Shown: positions 40,383 to 49,038, counted from the stretch's first letter. The stretch: DNA of 64,000 nucleotides from Novosphingobium sp049354825 (GCF_049354825.1 NZ_CP186480.1:186001-250000); one strand, 5' to 3'. A program made the numbers and translations. Notes: generated by a model not told the origin, from the letters alone.

Positions 40383-42278
40383 ATGACATTCGCGCGCAAG
40401 GTCTGGCACCTGCTGGTAGCCATCAAGGACGGCCTGGCGCTGTTGGTGCTGCTGGGGTTCTTCTTCCTGCTTTACCTGGTGCTGACGATGCGCCCCAACG
40501 TGGGCGACGTGCGCGAAGGGGCGCTGCTGCTGCGCCTGAACGGTTCGGTGGTAGAGGAGGCGAGTCAACCCGGCGCTTTCGATTTCCTGATGCCCGGCGC
40601 CGCGCCGACCGAGGAATTCCGCGCCCGCGACCTGGTCCGCGCGATCCGCGCCGCCCGCGACGACACGCGGATCAAGGCCGTCGTCCTCGACCTGTCGACG
40701 TTTGCCGGCGGCGGCACTGCCAGCCTTCAGGAAATCGGCGCCGCGATGGACAGCGTGCGCGCCTCGGGCAAGCCGGTGCTGACCTGGGCGGTCGGCTATG
40801 CCGACAGCGGCGTGCTGCTGGCCGCGCACGCCAGCGAGGCCTGGGTCGACCCGATGGGCGGCGCGGTCGTCGCCGGGCCCGGCGGCCAGCACCTCTATTT
40901 CGCCCAGGCGCTCGACCGGTTGAAGGTCAATATCCACGTCTTCCGCGTCGGCACCTACAAGGATTTCGTCGAACCCTACATCCGCAGCGACCAGTCGGAG
41001 CCTTCGAAGGAAGCCGCGCAGGCGCTATACGGCGCGGTCTGGGATACCTGGAAAGCCGATGTCCGTCGCGCTCGTCCCAAGGCCCAGATCGACGCGGTGA
41101 CGCGCGATCCGGTCGGCTTCGTGCGCTCGGCCGGCGGCGACCTGGCGCGCGCTTCGCTGGCCGCCGGGCTTGTCGATCGCATTGGCGACAAGGTCGCCTT
41201 CGGCACCCGCGTCGCGCAGATCGCCGGGCGCGATCCCTTCAGCCGGCTGCCGGGACGCTTCGCCTATACCCCGCTGGCCGCCTGGCTGGCCGACCATCCC
41301 GAGGACACGAGCGGCAAGGGCATCGCGGTGGTGACCGTGGCGGGCACGATCGTCGACGGCGATGCCGGGCCGGGCAGCGCCGGGGGCGACCGCATCGCCC
41401 GCCTGATCGACCGTGCCAACGCGGACGATGCGCCCGCGCTCGTATTGCGCGTCGATTCGCCTGGCGGTTCGGTCATGGCTTCGGAACGCATCCGCTCAGC
41501 GCTTGTCCGCTACAAGGCGCCCCGGAATGGCGTTTCCCGCCCCGTTGTCGTCTCGATGGGCAATGTCGCGGCGAGCGGCGGCTACTGGGTCTCGACTCCG
41601 GGAGAGGCGATCTTTGCCGAGCCGGCCACGATCACCGGGTCGATCGGGATTTTCGCTGTCATTCCAAGCTTCGAAAAGACGCTCGCGAACTGGGGCGTCA
41701 CGGCCGATGGCGTGCGCACGACGCCGCTGTCGGGCCAGCCCGACCCCTTGTCGGGCTTCACGCCAGAGGTCGAGGCGCTGCTGCAGGCGAATGTCGAAAA
41801 CGGTTATGCCCGCTTCATCGGCCTGGTCGCGCAATCGCGCCGCAAGACTCCCCAGGAGGTCGACGCCATCGCTCAGGGACGCGTGTGGGACGGCGGCACC
41901 GCTCGGCAGATCGGGCTAGTCGACCGTTTCGGAACGCTCGACGACGCGCTCGGGTTTGCCGCCCAGCGCGCGGGGCTGGCCAAGGGGGGCTGGCACCCGG
42001 TCTTCATGGGCCTGCCGAAAAGTCCTTACGCCTCGCTGCTGCGGCGCTGGCGCGAAGGCGACGATCCCGTAGGCGGTGACGACGGCACCGACATGGTTGG
42101 CCTGGTGGCTGGCCAGGATCGCGCCCGCGCGGGCGCCGCTCTGGCGCAGGCGGCAACCTTGCTCTCCAGGCCGTCGGCACAGGCGCTGTGCCTGGCCTGC
42201 CCGGCGCCGCTCGCCGCCGCGCCGGCTGCGAAGGCCCCGACCTGGCTCGCGCTGCTGCTGCGCGCCGCGGCGCTTTAA
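40383..42278 (+). CDS. sppA: Signal peptide peptidase SppA (protease IV, long form)
   Basis: A 631-residue membrane-anchored serine peptidase that degrades cleaved signal peptides. Start ATG 40383 (MTFARKVWHLLVAIKDGLALLVLLGFFFLLYLVL is the N-terminal anchor). It has two tandem S49 domains, as in the 67-kDa enterobacterial enzyme. The Lys of the catalytic dyad is in TRIKAVVLDLS (about 98) and the Ser in GNVAASGGYWVS (about 398). GSIGIFAV follows. The C-terminal 40 residues are Ala-rich. Its stop overlaps the stop of a small ORF on the other strand. Confidence 0.93.
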   Translation: MTFARKVWHLLVAIKDGLALLVLLGFFFLLYLVLTMRPNVGDVREGALLLRLNGSVVEEASQPGAFDFLMPGAAPTEEFRARDLVRAIRAARDDTRIKAVVLDLSTFAGGGTASLQEIGAAMDSVRASGKPVLTWAVGYADSGVLLAAHASEAWVDPMGGAVVAGPGGQHLYFAQALDRLKVNIHVFRVGTYKDFVEPYIRSDQSEPSKEAAQALYGAVWDTWKADVRRARPKAQIDAVTRDPVGFVRSAGGDLARASLAAGLVDRIGDKVAFGTRVAQIAGRDPFSRLPGRFAYTPLAAWLADHPEDTSGKGIAVVTVAGTIVDGDAGPGSAGGDRIARLIDRANADDAPALVLRVDSPGGSVMASERIRSALVRYKAPRNGVSRPVVVSMGNVAASGGYWVSTPGEAIFAEPATITGSIGIFAVIPSFEKTLANWGVTADGVRTTPLSGQPDPLSGFTPEVEALLQANVENGYARFIGLVAQSRRKTPQEVDAIAQGRVWDGGTARQIGLVDRFGTLDDALGFAAQRAGLAKGGWHPVFMGLPKSPYASLLRRWREGDDPVGGDDGTDMVGLVAGQDRARAGAALAQAATLLSRPSAQALCLACPAPLAAAPAAKAPTWLALLLRAAAL

Positions 42279-42451
42279 TCCGGCGGCGGCAGTTCGGTCG
42301 GCGTGCTGTCCGGCTGGTCGTAATCGGGGCCGACCGGCGAGACCCCCGGCGGCTCGGAATTCGGCGTTTCGGCCGGGCTCGGGTCGGAGGGTGCCTCGGG
42401 CGGCGATTGCGGCATGATCGTGTCGGGATCGGTAATGGGCTGGCTCGCCAT
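42275..42451 (-). CDS. 58-residue Pro/Ser/Asp-rich small protein
   Basis: ATG 42451 with AAAGGAAA 9-16 nt upstream; ends with TAA at 42275, overlapping the sppA stop by 4 bp. The product is acidic and Pro-rich: MASQPITDPDTIMPQSPPEA at the start and DYDQPDSTPTELPPPD at the end. There is no membrane segment or Cys. It is likely disordered. A good ribosome-binding site and clean codon use argue that it is real, but no homologue can be named. Confidence 0.6.
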   Translation of the reverse strand: MASQPITDPDTIMPQSPPEAPSDPSPAETPNSEPPGVSPVGPDYDQPDSTPTELPPPD

Positions 42452-42528
42452 AGATGGGGTTTCCTTTCGTTGCTTGTCGGAACCCGAGCGCGCCGCGTTC
42501 GGTTCCCCCGGCTAGATGCCGCGCCCGC

Positions 42529-42557
42529 TTGCCCTTTGCCGGCGCTACCACTAAGGG
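42529..42557 (+). promoter_or_regulatory. Predicted promoter of tRNA-Leu
   Basis: TTGCCC (42529-42534), 17-nt spacer, TAAGGG (42552-42557) followed by GCGG, as in the other RNA-gene promoters of the window. The -10 is 47 bp before the tRNA. Confidence 0.45.
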
Positions 42558-42604
42558 GCGGCGCTTGATTTCAGGACGTACGGTTTCGAAGGGTTCATTG
42601 GGCC

Positions 42605-42689
42605 GCGGGCGTGGCGGAATTGGTAGACGCGCTGGTTTTAGGTACCAGTATCGCAAGATGTGGGGGTTCGAGTCCCTTCGCCCGCACCA
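42605..42689 (+). tRNA. tRNA-Leu (UAG anticodon)
   Basis: 85-nt class II tRNA: acceptor GCGGGCG/CGCCCGC, discriminator A and encoded CCA, D-arm GGCGGAATTGGTAGACGC, anticodon stem CTGGT/ACCAG with loop TTTAGGT, long variable arm TATCGCAAGATGT, T-arm GGGGGTTCGAGTCCC. Anticodon UAG reads CUN Leu codons. Confidence 0.97.
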
Positions 42690-42748
42690 CCATTCCCCCT
42701 GCCGAAACCGGGCCGTTCGCACCGACAGAAGAAGGCTGAGCAACTGAC

Positions 42749-44329
42749 ATGCAGATCGTCGAGACCACCAACGAGGGCCTGAAGCGCGCCTATACCGTCA
42801 AGATCCCGGCCAAGGATATTGCCGCGCGGATCGACGGTGAAGTCAGCAAGATCGCCCCGCAGGTGCAGATGCCCGGCTTCCGCCCCGGCAAGGTGCCCGC
42901 CAACCTGGTCAAGAAAATGCACGGCGCCGCGCTCCACCAGGATGCGCTCAACACCGCCATTCGCGAAGCGATGGACAGCCTGGTCGCCAAGGAAAAGCTG
43001 CGCCCGGCGATGAACCCCGACGTTGCGCTGGCCGATGGCTATGAAGAGGGCAAGGACGCCGAGCTGACCGTGGCGATGGAAATCCTGCCGCAGATCGAGG
43101 CGCCGAGCATCGAGGGCCTGAAGCTCGAACGCCTGACCGTGCCGGTTGCCGACGCCGAAGTGGACGAGCAGATCGGCAAGCTGGCCTCGGGTTCCAAGAG
43201 CTTCACTGACGCCAAGAAAGGCAAGAAGGCCGAAAACGGCGACCAGGTCGTGATCGACTTCACCGGCAAGGTCGACGGCGTTCCCTTCGACGGCGGCAGT
43301 GCCGAGGATACCGCGCTCGAACTTGGTGCCGGCCGCTTCATCCCCGGCTTCGAAGAGCAGCTTGTAGGCGTCAAGGCCGGCGACGAGAAGGTCATCAACG
43401 TGACTTTCCCGGCCGATTACCCCGCCGAGAATCTCAAGGGCCAGGACGCCACGTTCGACATCGTCGTCAAGGCGGTGAAGGTTGCCGGCGAAACCACGAT
43501 CGACGACGATTTCGCCAAGAACCTCGGGCTCGAAAGCCTCGACCAGCTCAAGGGCCTGCTGCGCGGTCAGCTCGAGCAGGAAAGCGCCGGCCTGACCCGC
43601 ACCGCGATGAAGCGCGCGCTTCTCGACCAGCTGGCTGCCGGTCACGATTTCCCGGTTCCGCCCTCGATGGTCGATGCCGAGTTCGACCAGATCTGGCAGC
43701 AGCTCGAGCAGGAAGCTGCGAGCGAGGAAGATCCCGCCGCGGCGATGAAGGAAATCGAGGCCGAGAAGGAGGATTACCGCGCGATTGCCGAGCGGCGCGT
43801 TCGTCTGGGCCTTCTGCTGTCGGAGATCGGCCAGGCCAATGGCGTGCAGATCAGCCAGCAGGAAATGAACATGCTGGTCCAGCAGGCAGCCTCGCAGTAT
43901 CGCCCCGAGGATCGCCAGCGCTTCATCGAATACGTCCAGCAGGAGCCTATGGCGGCTGCCCAGCTGCGCGCGCCGCTTTATGAGGACAAGGTCGTCGACT
44001 TCCTGTTCGACAAGGCCGAGGTGACCGAGCGCGAGGTCACCCGCGACGAACTTCAGGCCGCAATCGAGGCCGAGGAATCGGCCCCGGCCCCGGCGAAGAA
44101 GCCCGCGGCCAAGAAGACGCCCGCCAAGAAGGCCGAGGACAAGCCCGCCAAGGCCGAAGCCAAGCCGGCAGCGGAAACCAAATCGAAGGCGGACGCCAAG
44201 CCCAAGGCGGACGCGAAGCCCAAGGCGGACGCGAAGCCCAAGGCGGACGCGAAGCCCAAGGCCGAAGGCAAGTCCAAGGCCGAGCCCGCCAAGAAGGCGC
44301 CGGCCAAAAAGGCTGCCGCCAAGAAGTGA
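42749..44329 (+). CDS. tig: Trigger factor with extended Lys/Ala-rich tail
   Basis: A 526-residue ribosome-associated chaperone/prolyl isomerase. The ribosome-binding domain has the signature GFRPGKVPANLVKK (about 43-56). The FKBP domain has GDQVVIDFTGKVDGVPFDGGS (about 160-180). A helical substrate-cradle follows to about residue 440. Typical trigger factors end there. This one has about 85 more residues rich in Lys, Ala and Pro, including four 6-residue units KADAKP and ending PAKKAPAKKAAAKK. The tail is histone-H1-like and could bind RNA or the ribosome. It precedes clpP-clpX by two genes, a common association (tig-clpP-clpX) here split by the amidase. Confidence 0.95.
   Translation: MQIVETTNEGLKRAYTVKIPAKDIAARIDGEVSKIAPQVQMPGFRPGKVPANLVKKMHGAALHQDALNTAIREAMDSLVAKEKLRPAMNPDVALADGYEEGKDAELTVAMEILPQIEAPSIEGLKLERLTVPVADAEVDEQIGKLASGSKSFTDAKKGKKAENGDQVVIDFTGKVDGVPFDGGSAEDTALELGAGRFIPGFEEQLVGVKAGDEKVINVTFPADYPAENLKGQDATFDIVVKAVKVAGETTIDDDFAKNLGLESLDQLKGLLRGQLEQESAGLTRTAMKRALLDQLAAGHDFPVPPSMVDAEFDQIWQQLEQEAASEEDPAAAMKEIEAEKEDYRAIAERRVRLGLLLSEIGQANGVQISQQEMNMLVQQAASQYRPEDRQRFIEYVQQEPMAAAQLRAPLYEDKVVDFLFDKAEVTEREVTRDELQAAIEAEESAPAPAKKPAAKKTPAKKAEDKPAKAEAKPAAETKSKADAKPKADAKPKADAKPKADAKPKAEGKSKAEPAKKAPAKKAAAKK
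44186..44257 (+). repeat. 18-bp tandem repeat in tig (4 units)
   Basis: Unit AAGGCGGACGCNAAGCCC repeated at 44186, 44204, 44222 and 44240; a diverged copy follows at 44258. Units 2-4 are identical, so the copy number probably changes by slippage. In frame, each unit encodes KADAKP. Confidence 0.95.
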
Positions 44330-44338
44330 CCGGCTGTG

Positions 44339-44366
44339 GCGCGGTCCGGCGTGTGCCGGGCCGCGC
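44339..44366 (+). terminator. Terminator-like hairpin after tig
   Basis: 12-bp stem (44339-44350 with 44355-44366, one G-U pair), GTGT loop. The tail is TATTCG, so the T-run is weak. Its right arm ends at the stop codon of the convergent amidase gene. Confidence 0.5.
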
Positions 44367-45868
44367 TATTCGCCCCAGCGCCGGAAGCTCGGGGCCGAAA
44401 TTCTGGCGGTGCGCGCCCGTTCGTACGCGGCGCCCGCTTGCAGCACCTTGGCGTCGTCCCACGCGCCTGCGATGAAGCTCAGCCCTATCGGCAGGCCTTC
44501 GACCGCGCCCATCGGCACGGTCAGGTGCGGATAGCCCGCGATCGCGGCCAGGTTTCCGGCGCCGACCCCGCGCAACCCGCCCGCCCCCGTGACCAAGTCG
44601 AGCGGCCAGGCCGGCCCTTCGGTCGGTGCCACCAGCATCGTGACCCGGTTGTCGGCCAGCAGCTTGTCGATGCCGTCCTTGCCGGCTAGCCGCAGCGAAT
44701 TGGCGCGCGCCTTTTCGTAGGCGGCGCGGTCGGTCGCGTGCTCGGCTTCCTCGAAGGTGTCCTGTCCGAACCAGCGCATCTCGGCCGGGGTCGCCGCGTC
44801 GAAGGCGATCACGTCGGCCAGGCTGCGGACTTTCGGTTTGCCCGGCAGGCCGCGCAGGTAGGCGCCGAGGTCCTCGCGCAGCTCGAACAGCAGCACACCG
44901 TATTCATCGCGCCCCATCGCCGGGTCGGGCGTGTAATCGATTTCGACCAGTTCGGCCCCGGCGCGCTTCATGTCTGCCAGCGCCGCGTCGAAGACGGCGG
45001 TCAGCTTGTCGTTACTGCCTGCCTGCCGCCGCAGGACGCCGATGCGCTGGCCCTTGAGGGAAGCGGCGGCCAGGCCGGCGGCAAAATCACGCGGAACGCG
45101 GCCGTTCGCCAGCGCGGTGGCGGGATCGGCCGGATCCGGTCCGGCCATCGCAGTCAAAAGCAACGCCGCGTCGGCAACGGTTCGGGTCATCGGTCCGGGC
45201 GTATCCTGGCTGTGGCTGATCGGGACCACGTACGTGCGGCTGACCAGGCCGACCGTGGGCTTGAAGCCGACCACGCCGTTGAGACTGGCCGGGCACGTCA
45301 CCGACCCGTCGGTCTCGGTGCCGACCGCCGCCCAGGCGAAGCCGGCCGCCACCGCCGCGCCGCTGCCCGAGGAGGAGCCGCAGGCGTTGCGATCGAGCGC
45401 GTGGGGATTACGCGTCAGCCCGCCGACCGCGCTCCACCCGCTGGTGGAGGATCCCGAGCGGATATTGGCCCATTCGCTGAGGTTTGTCTTTCCCATGATG
45501 ACCGCGCCGGCGCCGCGCAGACGCGCGACCAGCGGTGCGTCGCGGCCGGTGGCGTTCCCGGCCAGTGCCAGGCTGCCTGCGGTCGTCGGCCATTCGCGCG
45601 TTTCGATGTTGTCCTTGATTAGAACTGTACGCCCGGCGATCGGCGAACCGGGATGCGCGGCGGCGGCCGCGGCGGCATCGCGCGCGGCGTTGGCGTCGTG
45701 GACGATGATGGCGTTAACCGCGCCTTCGTAGCGGGCGATGCGGGCAAGCTGGGCCTGCGCCTCTGCGCGCGCCCGTGCGGGGGTGTCGGCCCAGGCGCAA
45801 GCCGGCGCGCCGGCGGCAATGAGGGCGGCGGTGCCCAGCAGGAAGGGCAAGCGGCGGAATGGCGACAT
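44366..45868 (-). CDS. Exported amidase (amidase signature family)
   Basis: A 500-residue protein with signal peptide MSPFRRLPFLLGTAALIAAGAPACAWA. The Ser-cisSer-Lys triad is seen as GRTVLIKDNIE (Lys, about 83), GSSSGSGAAVAAG (cis-Ser, about 166) and GTETDGSVTCPAS (nucleophile Ser, about 188). The Pro/Gly-rich KPTVGLVSR follows. Substrate unknown: family members hydrolyse aryl, acyl or peptide amides. It is divergent from clpP (142-bp gap). Confidence 0.9.
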   Translation of the reverse strand: MSPFRRLPFLLGTAALIAAGAPACAWADTPARARAEAQAQLARIARYEGAVNAIIVHDANAARDAAAAAAAHPGSPIAGRTVLIKDNIETREWPTTAGSLALAGNATGRDAPLVARLRGAGAVIMGKTNLSEWANIRSGSSTSGWSAVGGLTRNPHALDRNACGSSSGSGAAVAAGFAWAAVGTETDGSVTCPASLNGVVGFKPTVGLVSRTYVVPISHSQDTPGPMTRTVADAALLLTAMAGPDPADPATALANGRVPRDFAAGLAAASLKGQRIGVLRRQAGSNDKLTAVFDAALADMKRAGAELVEIDYTPDPAMGRDEYGVLLFELREDLGAYLRGLPGKPKVRSLADVIAFDAATPAEMRWFGQDTFEEAEHATDRAAYEKARANSLRLAGKDGIDKLLADNRVTMLVAPTEGPAWPLDLVTGAGGLRGVGAGNLAAIAGYPHLTVPMGAVEGLPIGLSFIAGAWDDAKVLQAGAAYERARTARISAPSFRRWGE

Positions 45869-45953
45869 GGCAGGCGTCCCTCTGTTTGCGCCAGACTAGT
45901 GCCGGTCCGCGCCTGTGCAAGCGAACAAACCCGCCGCAGCGGGGTTAACGCCC

Positions 45954-45982
45954 TTGAACATCGCCGGGCGGCACGCGACATA
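45954..45982 (+). promoter_or_regulatory. Candidate clpP promoter
   Basis: CTTGAA/TTGAAC at 45953-45959, then 17 nt and GACATA (45977-45982). CTTGAA is compatible with an RpoH-type -35, which would fit heat-shock control of clpP; with RpoD the fit is weaker. Low confidence. Confidence 0.3.
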
Positions 45983-46010
45983 GACCCGGCACCCATCCAA
46001 GAGGAATCCG

Positions 46011-46703
46011 ATGCTCGACCTGTTCGGCGCCACTTCGGCGCAAGGAAAATTCACGCAAGACCCCGTAACCGGCGCGCTGATCCCGGTCGTCGTCGAGCAG
46101 TCGAGCCGCGGTGAGCGCAGCTTCGACATCTATTCGCGCCTCCTGCGCGAGCGGATCATCTTCGTGACCGGCGAGGTCGAGGACCACATGGCCTCGGTCA
46201 TCGTCGCGCAGCTGCTGTTCCTGGAAAGCGAGAATCCCTCCAAGGATATCTCGATGTACATCAATTCGCCGGGCGGCGTGGTCACGGCCGGCATGGCGAT
46301 CCACGACACCATGCAGTACATCCGCCCGCGCGTGTCGACGGTCTGCATCGGCCAGGCCGCCTCGATGGGCAGCTTCCTGCTCGCCGCGGGTGAACCGGGG
46401 ATGCGCATTGCGCTGCCCAACGCCCGCATCATGGTCCACCAGCCGTCGGGCGGCGCGCGCGGCATGGCCTCCGACATCGAGATCCAGGCGCGCGAAATCC
46501 TGCGCATTCGCCAGCGGATGAACGACCTTTACGTCAAGTACACCGGCCGCACTCTGACCGAGATCGAGAAGGCGCTGGACCGCGACACCTTCCTCGAGGC
46601 GGAAGAAGCGCAGGCGTTCGGCATCGTCGACAAGGTGTTCGAGACGCGGCCGGCCAGCGAAGGGCCCGACGGCGCCGCGGTCGCGGACGCGCCGAAGGAA
46701 TGA
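46011..46703 (+). CDS. clpP: ATP-dependent Clp protease proteolytic subunit
   Basis: A 230-residue ClpP. Pro-peptide region followed by DIYSRLLRERIIFVTGEVED. Catalytic Ser in GQAASMGSFLLAAG (about 117), His in MVHQPSGGARGMASDIEIQ (about 142), Asp in KALDRDTFLEAEEA (about 192). A C-terminal tail of about 20 Ala/Asp-rich residues is longer than usual. SD AAGAGGAA precedes the ATG. clpX follows after 119 bp, and the two form the ClpXP protease. Confidence 0.96.
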   Translation: MLDLFGATSAQGKFTQDPVTGALIPVVVEQSSRGERSFDIYSRLLRERIIFVTGEVEDHMASVIVAQLLFLESENPSKDISMYINSPGGVVTAGMAIHDTMQYIRPRVSTVCIGQAASMGSFLLAAGEPGMRIALPNARIMVHQPSGGARGMASDIEIQAREILRIRQRMNDLYVKYTGRTLTEIEKALDRDTFLEAEEAQAFGIVDKVFETRPASEGPDGAAVADAPKE

Positions 46704-46822
46704 GGCAGCTCCCGCCCTTGCCTTCAGGAAAGCGCAAGGGTGGCTAAGCTAGCCTCATGGTTGAAAATGGCCCCGGCTGGGGTAGGATTGCGATCCTGCC
46801 TCGCCGCCGGCAAGGAAAGCGA

Positions 46823-48079
46823 ATGACGAAATTGACCGGATCCGACGCGAAAAGCACTCTCTACTGCAGCTTCTGCGGGAAGTCGCAGCACGAGGTGAGG
46901 AAGCTGATCGCCGGCCCCACCGTGTTCATCTGCGACGAATGCGTCGAGCTGTGCAACGACATCATCCGTGAGGAAACCAAGGCCGGTATCGCCGGGAAAA
47001 AGGACGGCGGCGTGCCGTCGCCGCGCGACATCTTCGAGACACTGAACGACTACGTGATTGGCCAGGACCGCGCCAAGCGGGTGCTGTCGGTCGCGGTGCA
47101 CAACCATTACAAGCGTCTCAAGCACAGTGGTAAGGGCGGCGACGTCGAACTGCAGAAGTCCAACATCCTGCTGGTCGGGCCGACCGGCAGCGGCAAGACG
47201 TTGCTGGCCCAGACGCTCGCCAAGACCTTCGACGTGCCCTTCACGATGGCGGATGCGACCACGCTGACCGAAGCTGGCTACGTCGGCGAGGACGTGGAGA
47301 ACATCATTCTCAAGTTGCTCCAGGCCAGCGACTACAACGTCGAGAAGGCGCAGCACGGCATCGTCTACATCGACGAGATCGACAAGATCAGCCGCAAGGC
47401 GGAAAATCCCTCGATCACGCGCGATGTTTCGGGCGAGGGCGTGCAGCAGGCGCTGCTGAAACTGATGGAAGGCACCACCGCCAGCGTTCCGCCGCAGGGC
47501 GGCCGCAAGCATCCGCAGCAGGAGTTCCTGCAGGTCGACACCACGAACATCCTGTTCATCTGCGGCGGCGCCTTCGCTGGGCTCGACAAGATCATCGCCG
47601 ATCGCCTGCAGAAGCGCTCGATCGGGTTCGGCAACCACGTCGCGGATCCGGACAAGCGCCGCATCGGCGAACTGCTGCAGAAGGCGGAGCCGGAAGACCT
47701 GCTGCGCTTTGGCCTGATCCCCGAATTCGTCGGCCGCCTGCCGGTGATCGCGACGCTGGAGGACCTCGATATCGAGGCGCTGGTCAAGATCCTGTCCGAG
47801 CCGAAAAACGCGCTGGTCAAGCAGTACGCCAAGCTTTTCGACCTTGAGGACGTGGCGCTGACCTTCACGCCTGACGCGCTGGAGGCAATCGCCAAGCGCG
47901 CTATCGAACGCAAGACCGGCGCGCGTGGCCTGCGCTCGATCGTCGAAGGCATCCTGCTCGACACGATGTTCGACGTTCCTACCGAACAGGGCATCGCCGA
48001 AGTGGTAATCGATGCAGACGTCGTTGCTGGCCGCAAGGAGCCGGTCCGCGTGCTGAAGGGCAAGGAACAGGCTGCGTAG
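46823..48079 (+). CDS. clpX: ATP-dependent Clp protease ATP-binding subunit ClpX
   Basis: A 418-residue ClpX; the start MTKLTGSDAKSTLYCSFCGKSQ has SD AAGGAAAG and the expected zinc domain (CSFC...CDECVELC). Walker A GPTGSGKTLLAQTLAK (about 115-130), Walker B IVYIDEIDKI (about 180), GYVG pore motif in EAGYVGEDVE, RKH-loop in GRKHPQQEF, IGF loop in KRSIGFGNH, sensor 2 in GARGLRSI. All functional motifs are present. It unfolds substrates into ClpP. Confidence 0.97.
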   Translation: MTKLTGSDAKSTLYCSFCGKSQHEVRKLIAGPTVFICDECVELCNDIIREETKAGIAGKKDGGVPSPRDIFETLNDYVIGQDRAKRVLSVAVHNHYKRLKHSGKGGDVELQKSNILLVGPTGSGKTLLAQTLAKTFDVPFTMADATTLTEAGYVGEDVENIILKLLQASDYNVEKAQHGIVYIDEIDKISRKAENPSITRDVSGEGVQQALLKLMEGTTASVPPQGGRKHPQQEFLQVDTTNILFICGGAFAGLDKIIADRLQKRSIGFGNHVADPDKRRIGELLQKAEPEDLLRFGLIPEFVGRLPVIATLEDLDIEALVKILSEPKNALVKQYAKLFDLEDVALTFTPDALEAIAKRAIERKTGARGLRSIVEGILLDTMFDVPTEQGIAEVVIDADVVAGRKEPVRVLKGKEQAA

Positions 48080-48103
48080 GCACGGGCGGCCTGGTCACAC
48101 ATG

Positions 48104-48133
48104 AAAAGGGCGGCCCGATCGGGCCGCCCTTTT
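48104..48133. terminator. Strong terminator after clpX
   Basis: A perfect 30-bp palindrome: AAAAGGGCGGCCCGA joined directly to its complement, ending in TTTT and then GCGTTTTG. Symmetric, so it can also end the convergent DUF4440-like gene, whose stop is at 48152. Confidence 0.85.
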
Positions 48134-48151
48134 GCGTTTTGGGGCTGCGCG

Positions 48152-48697
48152 TCAGCCTTGCGTGAAGACGACTTCGCCGTCGCGCTTCACCTCGATCGAC
48201 TTCTGGACGGAAGCCTTGAGCTGCCAGGCGTCACCCGCCTTGACCCAGGTGTCGCTGCTGAGCGAGGTCATTTCCATCGTGTGCGGCTTGCCATCCTCGC
48301 CCGTGCGGCTGCCATTGGCATGGGTCTGGAGGAGAACCGTCGCGACCGGGCCGCTGACGGTGGCGGACTGCACGGTCAGCGTGACCTGCCGCTCCGGCTT
48401 CGGCGAGGCCGGCTTGGCGCCGTCGGCAGGGGCCTGGTCGCTGGGCGGGCGGGCGGGACCGCCACGGCGCGCACTCATTTGGCGCATCTGGTCGCGCGTG
48501 TGGGTTTCGCCGTTCAAGTCGGTCATCGCGTAATCGGGCGCCATGATCGCGCCCATCGCGGCATCGTCGTGCGCTTCCATCGCCGTGCGCAACTGCGCGT
48601 AGCGGGTTTCGAAACCGGCCTTCACATCGTCCTGCGCCAGCACCGGGGCACTGATCGCCACGGCCGCGACGGCGGCCATAATCCAACGCTTCGTCAT
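48152..48697 (-). CDS. Exported DUF4440/SnoaL-like protein
   Basis: A 181-residue exported protein with signal peptide MTKRWIMAAVAAVAISAPVLA. The mature part has the NTF2-like helical start VKAGFETRYAQLRTAMEAHDDAAMGAIMAPDYAMTDLNGETHTRDQM and a beta-sheet end (TSLSSDTWVKAGDAWQLKASVQKSIEV), as in DUF4440 proteins. An insert rich in Pro/Arg/Asp lies at about 78-105. Function unknown. Its upstream region contains a rho-independent terminator and a structured region (48784-49038). Confidence 0.72.
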   Translation of the reverse strand: MTKRWIMAAVAAVAISAPVLAQDDVKAGFETRYAQLRTAMEAHDDAAMGAIMAPDYAMTDLNGETHTRDQMRQMSARRGGPARPPSDQAPADGAKPASPKPERQVTLTVQSATVSGPVATVLLQTHANGSRTGEDGKPHTMEMTSLSSDTWVKAGDAWQLKASVQKSIEVKRDGEVVFTQG

Positions 48698-48783
48698 CGC
48701 TTGTCCACTCCAGGGGCCGGGCTACGGCCGGTTCGCGCCTTTGCTCCGCAAACGATGAACCACGGCTGGCCGAAGCGACAGCG

Positions 48784-48816
48784 AAAAAATCCCGCCCGGT
48801 GGTCTGCCGGGCGGGA
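48784..48816 (-). terminator. Intrinsic terminator, minus strand
   Basis: 10-bp stem (48790-48799 with 48807-48816), 7-nt loop, followed on the minus strand by TTTTTTCGC. It lies 87 bp before the DUF4440-like start codon and 223 bp after the anti-sigma stop, so it ends the CDF/sigma/anti-sigma transcript or attenuates the gene downstream. Confidence 0.75.
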
Positions 48817-49038
48817 CCCTCGCTGCATGGGTCGCACAGCGATCCGAAAAGGCGTTGCCGTGTTTGGGAGCGTGCCGCCTTGCCACCGGACATGGGTACC
48901 CGGCATGGGACGACGTGGCGACACGCCCCCGTCACGGGCAGAACGGCGATAGGGGAAAAGCCACCCTGCCTATCGGTTACGGACAGCGCTGGCCTGCGGA
49001 TGCAGCCGGCGCGGCAAATTGCCGCGGGCCTGGCGCCT
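48817..49038 (-). ncRNA. Structured non-coding region (candidate 3'-UTR, attenuator or small RNA)
   Basis: 222 bp without a convincing ORF. On the minus strand 5'->3' it holds a 7-bp hairpin CGATAGG/CCTATCG (48947-48953 with 48969-48975) and a 13-bp helix (48917-48929 with 48867-48879). It is followed by the terminator at 48816. The 13-bp helix is continuous only in minus-strand RNA, where two positions form G-U pairs; on the plus strand both would be A-C mismatches. I tried to match known RNAs (SRP, 6S, cobalamin, glycine) and found no hallmark. Confidence 0.35.

Noticed and set aside
44186..44275. Tandem repeats considered as a CRISPR array
   Set aside because: 18-bp units are contiguous without spacers and are in frame within tig.
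48817..49038. Known RNA family (SRP RNA, 6S RNA, cobalamin or glycine riboswitch)
   Set aside because: No hallmark sequence of these RNAs was found; kept only as an unassigned structured region.
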